This document shows, one piece after another, positions 20,543 through 29,430 of a DNA stretch of 64,000 bases; the first letter of the stretch is position 1, and each line of letters begins with the position of its first letter. Under the pieces are notes generated by a model that searched no databases, had not been told where the DNA came from, and saw nothing but the letters and a program-made list of their open reading frames with translations. Location: positions 1 through 64,000 of the forward strand of contig NZ_QTTN01000007.1 in NCBI RefSeq assembly GCF_003386535.1. The letters run 5' to 3'. The position numbers and the translations under genes are program-made. The stretch is from Paenibacillus taihuensis. GTDB lineage: Bacteria > Bacillota > Bacilli > Paenibacillales > Paenibacillaceae.

Positions 20543-20638
20543 TGCATTTCCGCCTTTCATTCGTTTCCTACCTAGTTCATGCCCAGAATTCATCCGGCAC
20601 ATACCTAAACACATCGTTCAATAGATGTCCGAGAAATT

Positions 20639-20665
20639 AATATACCACATTGCGCAAACGTTTGC
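20639..20665 (-). promoter_or_regulatory. LacI/MalR-type operator and -10 box of the glucosidase gene
   Basis: GCAAACGTTTGC (20654-20665) is a perfect palindrome of the LacI/GalR class with the central CG. Just downstream on the minus strand lies a TATATT -10 box (20639-20644). A bound repressor would block the promoter. Repression by a maltose-type LacI regulator is inferred; no such gene is in the window. Confidence 0.7.
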
Positions 20666-20703
20666 ACAATTCTAGTGAAAAATATATCGGAAATGACAGC
20701 AGC

Positions 20704-20734
20704 AAAAAAACCATGCCATACCGCATGGTTTTCT
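20704..20734 (-). terminator. Terminator of the sigma factor gene
   Basis: AAACCATGC pairs with GCATGGTTT across a short loop and is followed by seven T on the minus strand, 18 bases beyond the stop at 20752. Confidence 0.85.
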
Positions 20735-20751
20735 TTCTTCATCTATTCATT

Positions 20752-22515
20752 TCACATGATATACGCACGAGGCGGATTCTCGACAATAGCCGGGACATGT
20801 GCGCGAGATGCGTGCTCTTCAAGTCGTTCAGCGATTTGTTCAATCCATTCAATACCGAGCTGCTCTGCATATTTAATGTGTTTAATTAGTTCAATCGCTC
20901 TTGCTGCATTCGCAGGCTCGTTAGGTTCTCCTCCCGATGGAACCGGAAACAAGAGAGCCAGTTCAACATAACGATCATGAACGATGGCGTACTGCTCTTC
21001 AGCTTTATTAAGCAGGTTAAATATAGTCTGATTGATCTCCGACTCCGACTTCACTTCTCCCCACTCCGATACCAGCTCTGCCAGGCATATCATGGCGTGC
21101 TTGCGCGATTGACGGAGCACATTAATCGTATAGGCGTGACCGAGAGGTTCAATCGCTCGTTGCCGAATAACATCCATCCACGTATCGTATGCCGCAAGCC
21201 CATTCACAAATCCGGAGAAGGTCTGGTCTTGCCCTCTCGCATGTCGGCTAATCATCTGACACCATCTCCATAGCGAATCAGAAGGAGAGATGGGATGGTC
21301 ACCAACAAATCCGAGAACAAAGAGCGATCTTGTTTGTAGACGGCCCAATTGTTCGTAAGGAACCATCTCATCAGACTGCGTATCCAGCCCATAAAACTGT
21401 TGCTTCATATCGTCATATCCGTAAATTAAACCAAACTCAGAATGAATGAGTTCCCAAACCATAGCTGGCATCCCCAAATCTACGGAGCCTTGAGCAAGCG
21501 CGATCCCTTCTGTCGTGAGGTTAGGATCAGGCGGCTCGAAGTCAAAAGCTTCCACGTAACGCACACGCATACCGAGGTTTAGCATCCCATTCGTAATCAA
21601 GTAGTTACGGTCAATCATGTTTGTGCTGGACATATCGACGCTAGATTTCTCAATATTGAGCAGGAAAGCTCCGAGTAACATGCCGTCCACATAAGAAAGC
21701 GATAGCTGCGGATGACGCGCCTTCACGAATCGGTACAATTGCTCGGTTCCGGTTAGCAGAGATCCTCCGGATTCCTTAAGTGAAACGGGATCAAGTACGT
21801 TTTGCTTCAACAGTCCATCTTCCCTTCTTTGCCTAATCTGGGCACGGATTAGGAATGAGAGGCGCTCCTCTTGTACTTTCTGACGGGATCTCGAAATGAT
21901 TTTGTACACATTCCCAACTGAGATTTGAAACAACTGCGCAATTTCCTGCGGAGAGCATTCCTGGAAGAAGAACGACTCGAAGATGCTCTTCTCCCGTGGG
22001 GTCAGAACTCTTAGAAAAGCTCTGATGATTCCGTACCACTCCCGCCGCTCCAGCAGGACCTGCGGATCCTTACTTGTGCCATCATTCTCGGCTTGGCTCG
22101 AACGCGCGATCAAATAGTCCATGATGCTGTTAATGTCATCTACTTGAACGGAAGCCTGGTGCATGGAGGCTGTTTGGAGCGCTGTAGCAGGCAACTCTCT
22201 GCGGTACAAGCCGCCTCTGCGCATTTTCATCAAAGCTTGGTTTCTAACGATGCTCTTGAACCAACCTAGGAACCGATGGTTGTGCGCGAGCGAGTTCAGG
22301 TTCAGGAATGCACGAATTAACGCTTCCTGCACGATGTCCTCGGACAGGTGAGGATCCTTCGATATTCGGGATGCCCACGTAAATGCTTTGAGCCGATGCC
22401 TTCGCACCAGTTCATTAAAAGCCGATGCGTCTCCACTTCGCGCAAGGACGGTCAGGACTTCGTCTTGCTCGAATTCCAGCTGCTTTTGCTGTTCATCTTC
22501 CTTTTTTCCAGCCAT
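20752..22515 (-). CDS. ECF-type sigma factor with large C-terminal extension
   Basis: The protein has about 587 residues, three times the size of a usual ECF sigma factor. Residues 1-200 hold sigma region 2 (EDIVQEALIRAFLNL, FLGWFKSIVRNQAL) and region 4 (LTPREKSIFESFFFQE, SPQEIAQLFQISVGNVYKII). Residues about 240-410 read like a C39/BtrH-like peptidase fold (GLIYGYDDMKQQFYGLD, VPYEQLGR), but no clear catalytic cysteine is at the expected place. The last 150 residues are helical. No anti-sigma gene is adjacent, so the extension may itself sense or regulate. ATG at 22515 follows GAGAGGTG; a GTG three codons earlier is less likely. Confidence 0.8.
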   Translation of the reverse strand: MAGKKEDEQQKQLEFEQDEVLTVLARSGDASAFNELVRRHRLKAFTWASRISKDPHLSEDIVQEALIRAFLNLNSLAHNHRFLGWFKSIVRNQALMKMRRGGLYRRELPATALQTASMHQASVQVDDINSIMDYLIARSSQAENDGTSKDPQVLLERREWYGIIRAFLRVLTPREKSIFESFFFQECSPQEIAQLFQISVGNVYKIISRSRQKVQEERLSFLIRAQIRQRREDGLLKQNVLDPVSLKESGGSLLTGTEQLYRFVKARHPQLSLSYVDGMLLGAFLLNIEKSSVDMSSTNMIDRNYLITNGMLNLGMRVRYVEAFDFEPPDPNLTTEGIALAQGSVDLGMPAMVWELIHSEFGLIYGYDDMKQQFYGLDTQSDEMVPYEQLGRLQTRSLFVLGFVGDHPISPSDSLWRWCQMISRHARGQDQTFSGFVNGLAAYDTWMDVIRQRAIEPLGHAYTINVLRQSRKHAMICLAELVSEWGEVKSESEINQTIFNLLNKAEEQYAIVHDRYVELALLFPVPSGGEPNEPANAARAIELIKHIKYAEQLGIEWIEQIAERLEEHASRAHVPAIVENPPRAYIM

Positions 22516-22590
22516 GAAGCGCACCTCTCATCTATTAAATCCGCCCTTACTAATAAAGATGCCAGAGCCTCGTCGGTTCTGACATTCATT

Positions 22591-23568
22591 TTAGAAGCTC
22601 AGGAAGATACGCTCGCCATTCAGAAACGGCTTGCAACGGTTCTCGCATAACAGCGGCATCCTCTCCCTAATCCAGGAATGCGCAGCTTCATGCTCCATCA
22701 CGAACGCATAGTATCCGAATACGGCGGAAAGCATGAACCCTTCGATAGCGGCATATCTCTCTTGCGTTAGCGATTCTTGTCCAAAATACCCTTTCAGGAC
22801 ATGTTCTCTCGTTTCCTTAGGTGCATTCAGCGCCATCATGGCGACGTCGAATAGACGATAACCGAAGCCGAATAGGCTGTAATCGATGAAGACGAACTCT
22901 CCTCGCGGTGTAACAAGTATGTTGCTCATGTTCAAATCCGCATGAATGATCCCTTGCTTGGCCGTTTGTGGGCTTAATGACTTTAACCGGTCAGCGATGA
23001 GAGTTAACGTTTTCTCTACCGTGGCATAATGATCTGGCGAGAACAGTTCGAGTTCCACGCCGCGCCGAATTTGGGTTAACATCTGTTCGATCCTGCGAAT
23101 GCCGTAATCCGGCCGATCCTCTCTCTGGACCTCGGTGTATGCGTCGAAAACCTGATGCAATGCGGCGACTTGTGCACCTAACTGATATGCAGCATCGGCC
23201 GTCGCTGAATCCTCCAGCGTCAAATTGCGCCCCTCTATCCAGCGGAGAATGGAGCAGTTATGTTGATGACCATCCACTTCGATCGGAGTCACTAATTGAT
23301 TGGAAAAGGTGGTTAGAGGTACTTGTGTGACGAGGTTAGACTTTTGGGCAATGATCCGAAGCAGCTGCAATTCCGACTCAATTCCATGTCGCGTATGCTG
23401 AACACCGGCTAGATTCGTGGTTATTGGATCATGAACTCGGAGCAGGTAATCGGTTCCGTTTGAGGTATCGGTAACTTTGAAGGTCCGATTCTCATTGTGT
23501 CTAAGCAGCGTAATCTCCGGGCTTGCAATGCCATATTCGCGAAGCAATTGTGCAAGTTTGTCGTCCAT
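22591..23568 (-). CDS. APH-family phosphotransferase
   Basis: The 325-residue protein has the APH/homoserine-kinase-like fold: DYLLRVHDP (ATP-binding lobe), IHADLNMSNI (catalytic loop) and VFIDYSLFGFG (metal site). Substrate is unknown. The ATG at 23568 follows AAGGTGAT. It is the last gene of a close run GNAT-HAD-phosphatase-APH on the minus strand (gaps of 17 bases or less), which suggests a small-molecule salvage or modification unit. Confidence 0.82.
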   Translation of the reverse strand: MDDKLAQLLREYGIASPEITLLRHNENRTFKVTDTSNGTDYLLRVHDPITTNLAGVQHTRHGIESELQLLRIIAQKSNLVTQVPLTTFSNQLVTPIEVDGHQHNCSILRWIEGRNLTLEDSATADAAYQLGAQVAALHQVFDAYTEVQREDRPDYGIRRIEQMLTQIRRGVELELFSPDHYATVEKTLTLIADRLKSLSPQTAKQGIIHADLNMSNILVTPRGEFVFIDYSLFGFGYRLFDVAMMALNAPKETREHVLKGYFGQESLTQERYAAIEGFMLSAVFGYYAFVMEHEAAHSWIRERMPLLCENRCKPFLNGERIFLSF

Positions 23569-23585
23569 ATTGAGGATCACCTTCT

Positions 23586-24152
23586 TTAATTGAGTTGCAA
23601 TCGATATACGCCAGCTTCACCGAGGAAATCGCCTCGGGTAAGCTCCTTCTCCCCTAGCAGCATTCGATAGTTCGTTATCGTGCCATCATGCGAGACGATG
23701 AATACTCTCGTGTACTTGCTGCCGATCCACTCCAATAACATACTTGCATAGGTCTCAAAAACATGCTGTTCAATCGTATTTATCCCTTCTGCCCCGAAAT
23801 TCAAGCCAAAATCAACCATTTCGATGTCTGGATAGTGCTTCGTGATCTCGTTCTTCGTAAGGATATAATCGCAAGCTAGAAATGGAAATTCGGGGTTTTG
23901 AGGAAACATTCTTGGGCCCACAAGCGGTGAAATCATGAATTCCGAGCTTTGCGTCAAAAGCTGCGCCGTCTCGATCGTTCGTTTGGTCGGGCTTACAAGT
24001 ACGAGATCGCTAGAATCAATCGAAATTTGCTCACGGAGTTGTGCCACCTGAGCTTTGCCGTACGCTGTCAGACTTGGATGCGGCGTGTTTAGTCGATTGG
24101 GATAGTCGGTCAGATGCTCACCATGACCATGCCGTATGAAAATGAATTCCAA
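23586..24152 (-). CDS. Histidine phosphatase family protein
   Basis: The 188-residue protein starts with the phosphohistidine motif FIFIRHGHGEH. The second arginine is in SPTKRTIETAQLL and the second catalytic histidine in FIVSHDGTITNY. It is a phosphoglycerate-mutase-like phosphatase of unknown substrate. It lies one base behind the HAD gene, with 17 bases to the APH gene, in one transcript. Confidence 0.88.
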   Translation of the reverse strand: MEFIFIRHGHGEHLTDYPNRLNTPHPSLTAYGKAQVAQLREQISIDSSDLVLVSPTKRTIETAQLLTQSSEFMISPLVGPRMFPQNPEFPFLACDYILTKNEITKHYPDIEMVDFGLNFGAEGINTIEQHVFETYASMLLEWIGSKYTRVFIVSHDGTITNYRMLLGEKELTRGDFLGEAGVYRLQLN

Positions 24153-24153
24153 T

Positions 24154-24873
24154 CTACTTCTCCTCCTCTAACAGCAAAATGCGTCGAATCTCTGTAACGT
24201 CAGACACGATGGCAATCGGAGTGTGGTCTGTCGGTTGTGGTTTCCCCTTCGGATTGACCCATATTGCATCCATGCCAGCATTCATCGGTCCAACGACGTC
24301 ATGCGTCCATGAATCGCCGATAAAGAGCGTCTCGGTAGGCGCTTTTCCAAAGTGGTTTAGAGCAATCTCATATAATTGAGGGTCAGGTTTGCGAAAGCCT
24401 AACCGCTCCGCGTGAAAGATGGTTTCGTTGCAGAAGATTTCCGTCAGTCCCATCTGCTGGATCTTCACTCGGGGATCGTATAATCCATTGGTGACTATTG
24501 CTACGTTATAGTTCTTTAACAAATCGATAAGTAATGATGTGATAGACTCATTCGTGCTTATATACTTCATGCTTGTTTCAATGAATAGCGCATCAATCTC
24601 TTCAATGAGCGCCTCATCAAAGGCTATATCGGAATGGGATAATGCGTTCTTCCAACGGGCTTTCTTAAAAGCATCTGGTGACATTTCGCGTCGAATGAAT
24701 GACTCTAATATCGATTTTGGTGGCTGCAGTACTTGCTCAAGGAAGATAAGTGGATCAACTGTGCTTGTTGCGGGGTGGATTTCAAGTGTTCGAGCAAGAC
24801 CAATATTGAACCAAGAGGCATTATCGAGAAGCGTGTCGTCTAGGTCAAAAAGTAACAAACTATATTTCTTCAT
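24154..24873 (-). CDS. HAD family hydrolase (YjjG/pyrimidine nucleotidase-like)
   Basis: The 239-residue protein has all four HAD motifs: LFDLDDTLLDN (nucleophile and acid Asp), VTNGLYD, a Lys in RKPDPQLY and FIGDSWTHDVVG. The helical cap makes it a subclass I enzyme, a phosphatase acting on nucleotides or sugar phosphates. Its start overlaps the stop of the GNAT gene by four bases. Confidence 0.88.
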   Translation of the reverse strand: MKKYSLLLFDLDDTLLDNASWFNIGLARTLEIHPATSTVDPLIFLEQVLQPPKSILESFIRREMSPDAFKKARWKNALSHSDIAFDEALIEEIDALFIETSMKYISTNESITSLLIDLLKNYNVAIVTNGLYDPRVKIQQMGLTEIFCNETIFHAERLGFRKPDPQLYEIALNHFGKAPTETLFIGDSWTHDVVGPMNAGMDAIWVNPKGKPQPTDHTPIAIVSDVTEIRRILLLEEEK

Positions 24874-25316
24874 TTCGACCCCTCCCAGCTTCGAAACTGT
24901 TTATGTAGAGGTATATAATCCTTCTTGACGTAATTTGATCGTTCATATGTTTTTACGGCCGAATTGTTACTGCTGCCAGTTATTATTTTGATGGATGTCA
25001 CACCATGTAACTGAAGTTCCTGCTCTAAAAACGTAATGAGCATCGTAGCTAAACCCTTCCTCCGAGCTGGCTCTTGAATATACATTTCAGTTATCTCACC
25101 TTGAAGATCACGGTAGCAAAATGATCGAAAGTACTGTGCGCTAGCGAATCCGACAGGCTCATTATCGAGGATTGCAAGAGCGATGATCTCTTTGGATTCA
25201 GAGAAGCTGGATATGACGTCGCTCGTAGACATTCGTACTCCATTAAACTCCTCATTCAAAGTGACAAGGGTTTCCGCGTCATTTTCGGTCGCACGCCGAA
25301 CGTCTCTGTTCATCAT
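24870..25316 (-). CDS. GNAT family N-acetyltransferase
   Basis: The 148-residue protein has the GNAT acetyl-CoA motif (ITEMYIQEPARRKGLATMLI, with the R/Q-x-x-G-x-G/A loop) and the C-terminal NNSAVKTYERSNY motif. The substrate is unknown. Two ATG codons lie at 25316 and 25313; neither has a strong ribosome site. Upstream on the minus strand TGATATAAT (extended -10, 25366-25371) is a likely promoter for the four-gene run. Confidence 0.85.
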   Translation of the reverse strand: MMNRDVRRATENDAETLVTLNEEFNGVRMSTSDVISSFSESKEIIALAILDNEPVGFASAQYFRSFCYRDLQGEITEMYIQEPARRKGLATMLITFLEQELQLHGVTSIKIITGSSNNSAVKTYERSNYVKKDYIPLHKQFRSWEGSK

Positions 25317-25404
25317 CAATTACCATGCCTTTCCCACTTCGCTTACAATTATGTAATTTTGCCCAATTATATCATATTGTGCTAGTGATGTTGGGTTAAT
25401 GGCA

Positions 25405-25438
25405 TGAAAAAAGGTCAACCAGATTACTCTGGCTGACC
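25405..25438 (-). terminator. Terminator of the sugar-acid dehydratase gene
   Basis: GGTCAGCCAGA-GTAA-TCTGGTTGACC followed by six T on the minus strand, 9 bases beyond the stop at 25447. Confidence 0.88.
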
Positions 25439-25446
25439 GACAAATG

Positions 25447-27429
25447 TTATGATTTCGACTTAGCCAACGCCTCCATACCTGCTTGCAACGTCTCGACGAT
25501 TCGATCGACATCATAAATACTGCCTCTCCACGTGCCTCCGCTCGCGGCTTGAAGCGCAGCCCACAGCCTGGTGTCGTCAGGCAGATTCGGATCTGGCGCA
25601 AGGTCTTGGTGCATTGGACGCGAAGCGAGAATCTCAGCACCGGTCTCCGGGCTGAAGCGCTCTTCGCCTTGTCCCACAAACTGAACACTGCCCTCAAGCT
25701 TCGTTCGGTCAATTCGCACTTCAATCCAGTCGCCGTCTTGCACTTTGCCTATCGGACCGCCAACAAGCGCTTCCGGGCTGATATGGCCGATGCAGGCTCC
25801 AGTCGATACGCCGGAGAACCTTGCATCTGTCAGCAGTGTCACATGTTTTCCGAATGGCAGATGTTTTAAGGCGGAGGTTAATTGATACGTCTCCTCCATT
25901 CCCGTTCCTGAAGGGCCTCTGCCGATTAGCACGACAATATTGCCTTCCTGTACCTGACCGAGCTTTATGGCGCTTACTGCCTGTTTCTCGGTTGTGAACA
26001 CTTTAGCCTGTCCAATATGGTGATAGACACCGTCTTCGCCGACAACACTTGGATCGATGGATGTTGACTTGATAACGGATCCTTCTGGAGCCAGATTGCC
26101 GATTGGAAAAGTAACGGTAGAGGTCAATCCCATGGAAGATGCACGTTCCGGGCTCAATATGACCTGGGACGGATCAATCCCATCGGTTTCTAGTAAACGT
26201 TTGCGAATTTCGTGGCGCCGCTGCGAATCCTCCCACCAATCTAGCAAATGATCGAGCGATTCGCCTGAGACGGTCTTTACTTTCAGATTGAGCAGACCAA
26301 GCTTGCGGAGATGCAGCATAACCTCCGGAACGCCGCCTGCCATAAACACGCGAATGGTTGGATGATATTCTGGTCCGTTCGGCAGCACGCTAACGAGCCG
26401 CGGAACCGCCTTGTTCACACGGGTCCAGTCTGCAACATCAGGTATTCGACACTTTGCTGCATGCGCGATGGCAGGGATGTGAAGCAGCAGATTCGTTGAG
26501 CCGCCAAATGCGGCATGTACGGCCATCGCATTCTCGAAAGCCGCATCGGTCAAAATATCCCGCATCGTGATCCCGCTCTTGTGCATCCACTGAACCGCCC
26601 TTGCCGATTGCCTTGCCATGTCGCGCCAGATCGGCTGGCCGGAAGGTGCGAGCGCCGAATGCGGCAATGACATGCCAAGCGCCTCGGCGACAACTTGCGC
26701 AGAGGCCGCGGTGCCGAGGAACTGGCAGCCGCCTCCAGGCGTAGCGCATACGCGACAGCCCAGATCGGCTGCTTCGTCGAGCGTAATTTGTCCATGCGAA
26801 TAGCGAGCGCCGATCGTCTGGATCTTGCCCGCGTCTTCTCCGACAGTAGGCGGCAGCGTCACGCCGCCTGGCACGATAATCGCGGGAAGATCATGCATGG
26901 CCGCAAGCGCAATCATCATCGCGGGCAGCCCTTTGTCGCAAGTGCCCACGCCTATTACGCCGCTCCTTGTTGGAAGCGAACGAATCAGGCGCCGATACAC
27001 CATCGCCGCATCGTTGCGGTATGGCAGCGAGTCAAACATGCCTGTCGTTCCTTGCGAACGGCCATCGCACGGATCGCTGACGTAAGCGGCGAAAGGAAGT
27101 CCGCCCATGGCGCTCACTTCAAGCGCAGCTTCTTTGACGAGAATGCCGACTTCCCAGTGGCCGGTATGGTACCCGAGTGCAATTGGCGTTCCGTCTTCGC
27201 TGCGGAGTCCGCCTTGCGTGCTGAGAATGAGCACCTGCTTGCCGAGAAGCTGATCAGGCTTCCAGCCCATCCCGACATTTTGGCTCATCCCGAATAAATC
27301 ACCGCTCGGAAGATTCAGCAGCATATCCGAGGAAAGCGGCAGCTTGCCCTCAGGACCGGCTGCATGGGTAAAGATATCATAATGAAGCGGCTCTTCCGCC
27401 CCCATGATGAAACGTATGGCTTCGCTCAT
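25447..27429 (-). CDS. IlvD/Edd family dehydratase, YjhG/YagF (D-xylonate dehydratase) type
   Basis: The 660-residue protein follows E. coli YjhG/YagF closely over its whole length as I recall those sequences: [46 protein letters not shown], and [19 protein letters not shown]. The cysteines of DPCDG, TCDKG and GGGCQF fit the iron-sulfur cluster of the family. The enzyme removes water from D-xylonate or a similar sugar acid to give a 2-keto-3-deoxy acid. The SDR gene 24 bases upstream could supply the lactone or oxidise the sugar. It is too long for a plain dihydroxy-acid dehydratase (about 560 residues). Confidence 0.88.
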   Translation of the reverse strand: MSEAIRFIMGAEEPLHYDIFTHAAGPEGKLPLSSDMLLNLPSGDLFGMSQNVGMGWKPDQLLGKQVLILSTQGGLRSEDGTPIALGYHTGHWEVGILVKEAALEVSAMGGLPFAAYVSDPCDGRSQGTTGMFDSLPYRNDAAMVYRRLIRSLPTRSGVIGVGTCDKGLPAMMIALAAMHDLPAIIVPGGVTLPPTVGEDAGKIQTIGARYSHGQITLDEAADLGCRVCATPGGGCQFLGTAASAQVVAEALGMSLPHSALAPSGQPIWRDMARQSARAVQWMHKSGITMRDILTDAAFENAMAVHAAFGGSTNLLLHIPAIAHAAKCRIPDVADWTRVNKAVPRLVSVLPNGPEYHPTIRVFMAGGVPEVMLHLRKLGLLNLKVKTVSGESLDHLLDWWEDSQRRHEIRKRLLETDGIDPSQVILSPERASSMGLTSTVTFPIGNLAPEGSVIKSTSIDPSVVGEDGVYHHIGQAKVFTTEKQAVSAIKLGQVQEGNIVVLIGRGPSGTGMEETYQLTSALKHLPFGKHVTLLTDARFSGVSTGACIGHISPEALVGGPIGKVQDGDWIEVRIDRTKLEGSVQFVGQGEERFSPETGAEILASRPMHQDLAPDPNLPDDTRLWAALQAASGGTWRGSIYDVDRIVETLQAGMEALAKSKS

Positions 27430-27453
27430 TGCTGTGCACTTCCCTCCGATTCG

Positions 27454-28242
27454 TTATTTCCAGCAGACGATCGTCTCGCCGGATAAGGCGTCCGAAGCGG
27501 AGCTGCACAGGAAGAGGACGATGCTTGACATATCTTCGGGCTGCGCGATTCGCTGAAGGCGGGATCGTCCCTCTTCGCTTGCAACGGTGCGTGTGGCAAG
27601 AAACCTGCCCGTATACGTAGGTGCGGGCGAGATGCAATTCACATTGACATCGTACGATCGCAGCTGCTCCGCCAGGCTTCGCGTATACGATGAGATGCCA
27701 GTCTTCGCCGCGGCATAGATAATGCCGTTCGTCACTGGCACATGTCCTGCGATCGAGCCGACATTCACGATCTTGCCGGTACTCCTGTCCCGCATATGGG
27801 AGCCAGCGAATTTGCAAGCATACATGGTGGTCAGCAGATTCCGTTCGACGACCGATCGAATATCGTCGACAGAGATATCAAGCGCGTCGTTCGGTTCCGG
27901 GCGAGGCGTGCTCTTGCCAATATCGCCCCCTGCGTTATTGACCAGAATATCCAATGACCCGAGCTCGGTGATCGTGCCGTTGATGAGCGCTTCAACTTGA
28001 TCCGGATCGGTCAGATCGGCAGCGATAAAGGCAGATTTAACGCCTAGCTGCCTAATTTCCTCTGCAACCGCATGGCCGGAAGCCGCTTCGTTAAATTCGG
28101 CTGCCGAGCTGTCCCGAATGTCATGAATAATGACGTTTGCACCGGCGCGAGCCAGATCGAGCGCATATTGCTTGCCTAACCCCCGGCTGGAACCGGTAAC
28201 GAGCGCATTTTTACCTTGCAAGCCTGTGGCTGTGGTATCCAT
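27454..28242 (-). CDS. SDR family oxidoreductase
   Basis: The 262-residue classical SDR has the cofactor motif VTGSSRGLGKQYA, NNAGG, and the catalytic Tyr-x3-Lys in YAAAKTGISSY with the serine in NVGSIAGH. HDIRD after strand two suggests NAD. Its place directly ahead of the xylonate dehydratase (24 bases) suggests that it oxidises an aldose or a keto-sugar in the same pathway. This is inference from neighbours. Confidence 0.87.
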   Translation of the reverse strand: MDTTATGLQGKNALVTGSSRGLGKQYALDLARAGANVIIHDIRDSSAAEFNEAASGHAVAEEIRQLGVKSAFIAADLTDPDQVEALINGTITELGSLDILVNNAGGDIGKSTPRPEPNDALDISVDDIRSVVERNLLTTMYACKFAGSHMRDRSTGKIVNVGSIAGHVPVTNGIIYAAAKTGISSYTRSLAEQLRSYDVNVNCISPAPTYTGRFLATRTVASEEGRSRLQRIAQPEDMSSIVLFLCSSASDALSGETIVCWK

Positions 28243-28302
28243 AAACGATCCCTCCTATGATTAAGTAGATTCAGCTAGCTCCTCAGACATGCTATCCATA
28301 AC

Positions 28303-28335
28303 AGAAAAAGACAGCCGAATCCTATCGACTGCCTT
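28303..28335 (-). terminator. Terminator of the aldo/keto reductase gene
   Basis: AGGCAGTCGA-N6-TCGGCTGTCT pairs with two G-U pairs and is followed by five T on the minus strand, so the aldo/keto reductase is probably transcribed separately from the SDR/dehydratase pair. Confidence 0.75.
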
Positions 28336-28348
28336 CTCTTAGTTGCTT

Positions 28349-29254
28349 CTAGATACGCGGACCTTGGCCGACCGATTGCAGGCGGCGCTTCGCCTCTTCA
28401 TAGATTGCCACAGGGAGTGCCCCTTTCTCGGCAATTCGAATATTTTCAGCCAAATGCTCGGGATTCTTCGTTCCAACGATGGTCGTGGACAGATTCGGAT
28501 GGCTAAGCGTGTAGCGCAGCATAAATCCGGTCCGGCTTTCGCCTTCTTCGAGAAGCTCGTCCAGCTGTGCCTGCTCCCAAATGGTCCATCGATCTTCGTT
28601 GCCGAGTCCCGCACCTGGTTCGCCTCGCCCTACACCGCCGCGGATAATCGTACCTGCACCAGCATTTGCCGCTTCCGAAATAATGTTCTCATGATCTCGT
28701 TCCAGTGCGGAATACGGAATTTGGAAGCTGTCGAACACGCCAGACCGGATGTAACTGGTGATGTGCGGCAGCGTGGAGGAGATTCCGATCCAGCGCACTT
28801 TGCCCGAAGCTTGGATTTCCCGAAGCACTTCTACCAGGTTGCCATCTTCGGTTTGTTCAACAGTCGGGTTATGCAGCTGCAGCAGATCGATGTAGTCCGT
28901 CTTCATGCGACTCAAGCTCGTTTCAATGTTATGAAGCAAGTTATCTCTTGTCCAAACATGCGGCGTCTCATCGTGATCGCCGCAATTGACGACCGTACAT
29001 CCGCATTTGGTTGCTAGAATATACTCATCACGACGTTTACTGATGAAGCGGCCGATATACTCTTCGCTTAAGCCGTAATCATAAGCCGTATCAATGAAGT
29101 TAATCCCTGCATCCAGTACAGCGTTCAGGATGCGATCAGCTTCGCCTTCTGTAACGGACCGCCCGCCCCATATCCGGGGACCACGAATCTCCATAGCGCC
29201 AAATCCAAGCTTCGTAACCTCGAGCCCTGTTCTGCCTAGCACTGCCTTTTGCAT
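28349..29254 (-). CDS. Aldo/keto reductase
   Basis: The 301-residue TIM-barrel protein has the AKR signature GINFIDTAYDYGLSEEYIG with catalytic Asp and Tyr, the Lys in ILATKCG, and the partner His in LLQLHNP. The NADPH site is near TIVGTKNPEHLAENI. It would reduce an aldehyde or ketone, perhaps of a sugar given the neighbouring dehydratase and SDR. Start ATG at 29254 follows AGGAGGAAGA. Upstream (29255-29430) I see only a short GGACG-hairpin near 29405. Confidence 0.88.
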   Translation of the reverse strand: MQKAVLGRTGLEVTKLGFGAMEIRGPRIWGGRSVTEGEADRILNAVLDAGINFIDTAYDYGLSEEYIGRFISKRRDEYILATKCGCTVVNCGDHDETPHVWTRDNLLHNIETSLSRMKTDYIDLLQLHNPTVEQTEDGNLVEVLREIQASGKVRWIGISSTLPHITSYIRSGVFDSFQIPYSALERDHENIISEAANAGAGTIIRGGVGRGEPGAGLGNEDRWTIWEQAQLDELLEEGESRTGFMLRYTLSHPNLSTTIVGTKNPEHLAENIRIAEKGALPVAIYEEAKRRLQSVGQGPRI

Positions 29255-29430
29255 CTTTCTTCCTCCTCCGTATACTCTATTATCTCTAGTGTAAACGCTT
29301 CAGCTACTTCAATTATAACAATATAGCCTGCCAAGCATAAGAAGTGAAAAAATGATTAGTCAGTAACCTTAAGGTAAGTAGGTGCAGCGCGTAGACAAGG
29401 ACTGCCTCCGTCACAAGGACGAAAGCGTCC

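Noticed and set aside
18857-20575. Two long plus-strand open frames (275 and 294 residues) opposite the glucosidase gene
   Set aside because: They are exact antisense of a well-recognised GH13 gene, have no domain and no ribosome site, and arise from its codon bias.
26695-27297. 200-residue plus-strand open frame opposite the dehydratase
   Set aside because: Antisense shadow of a strongly supported gene, without domain or ribosome site.
25447-27429. Branched-chain amino acid dihydroxy-acid dehydratase (ilvD)
   Set aside because: It is about 100 residues too long and follows YjhG/YagF throughout; no ilv genes are near.
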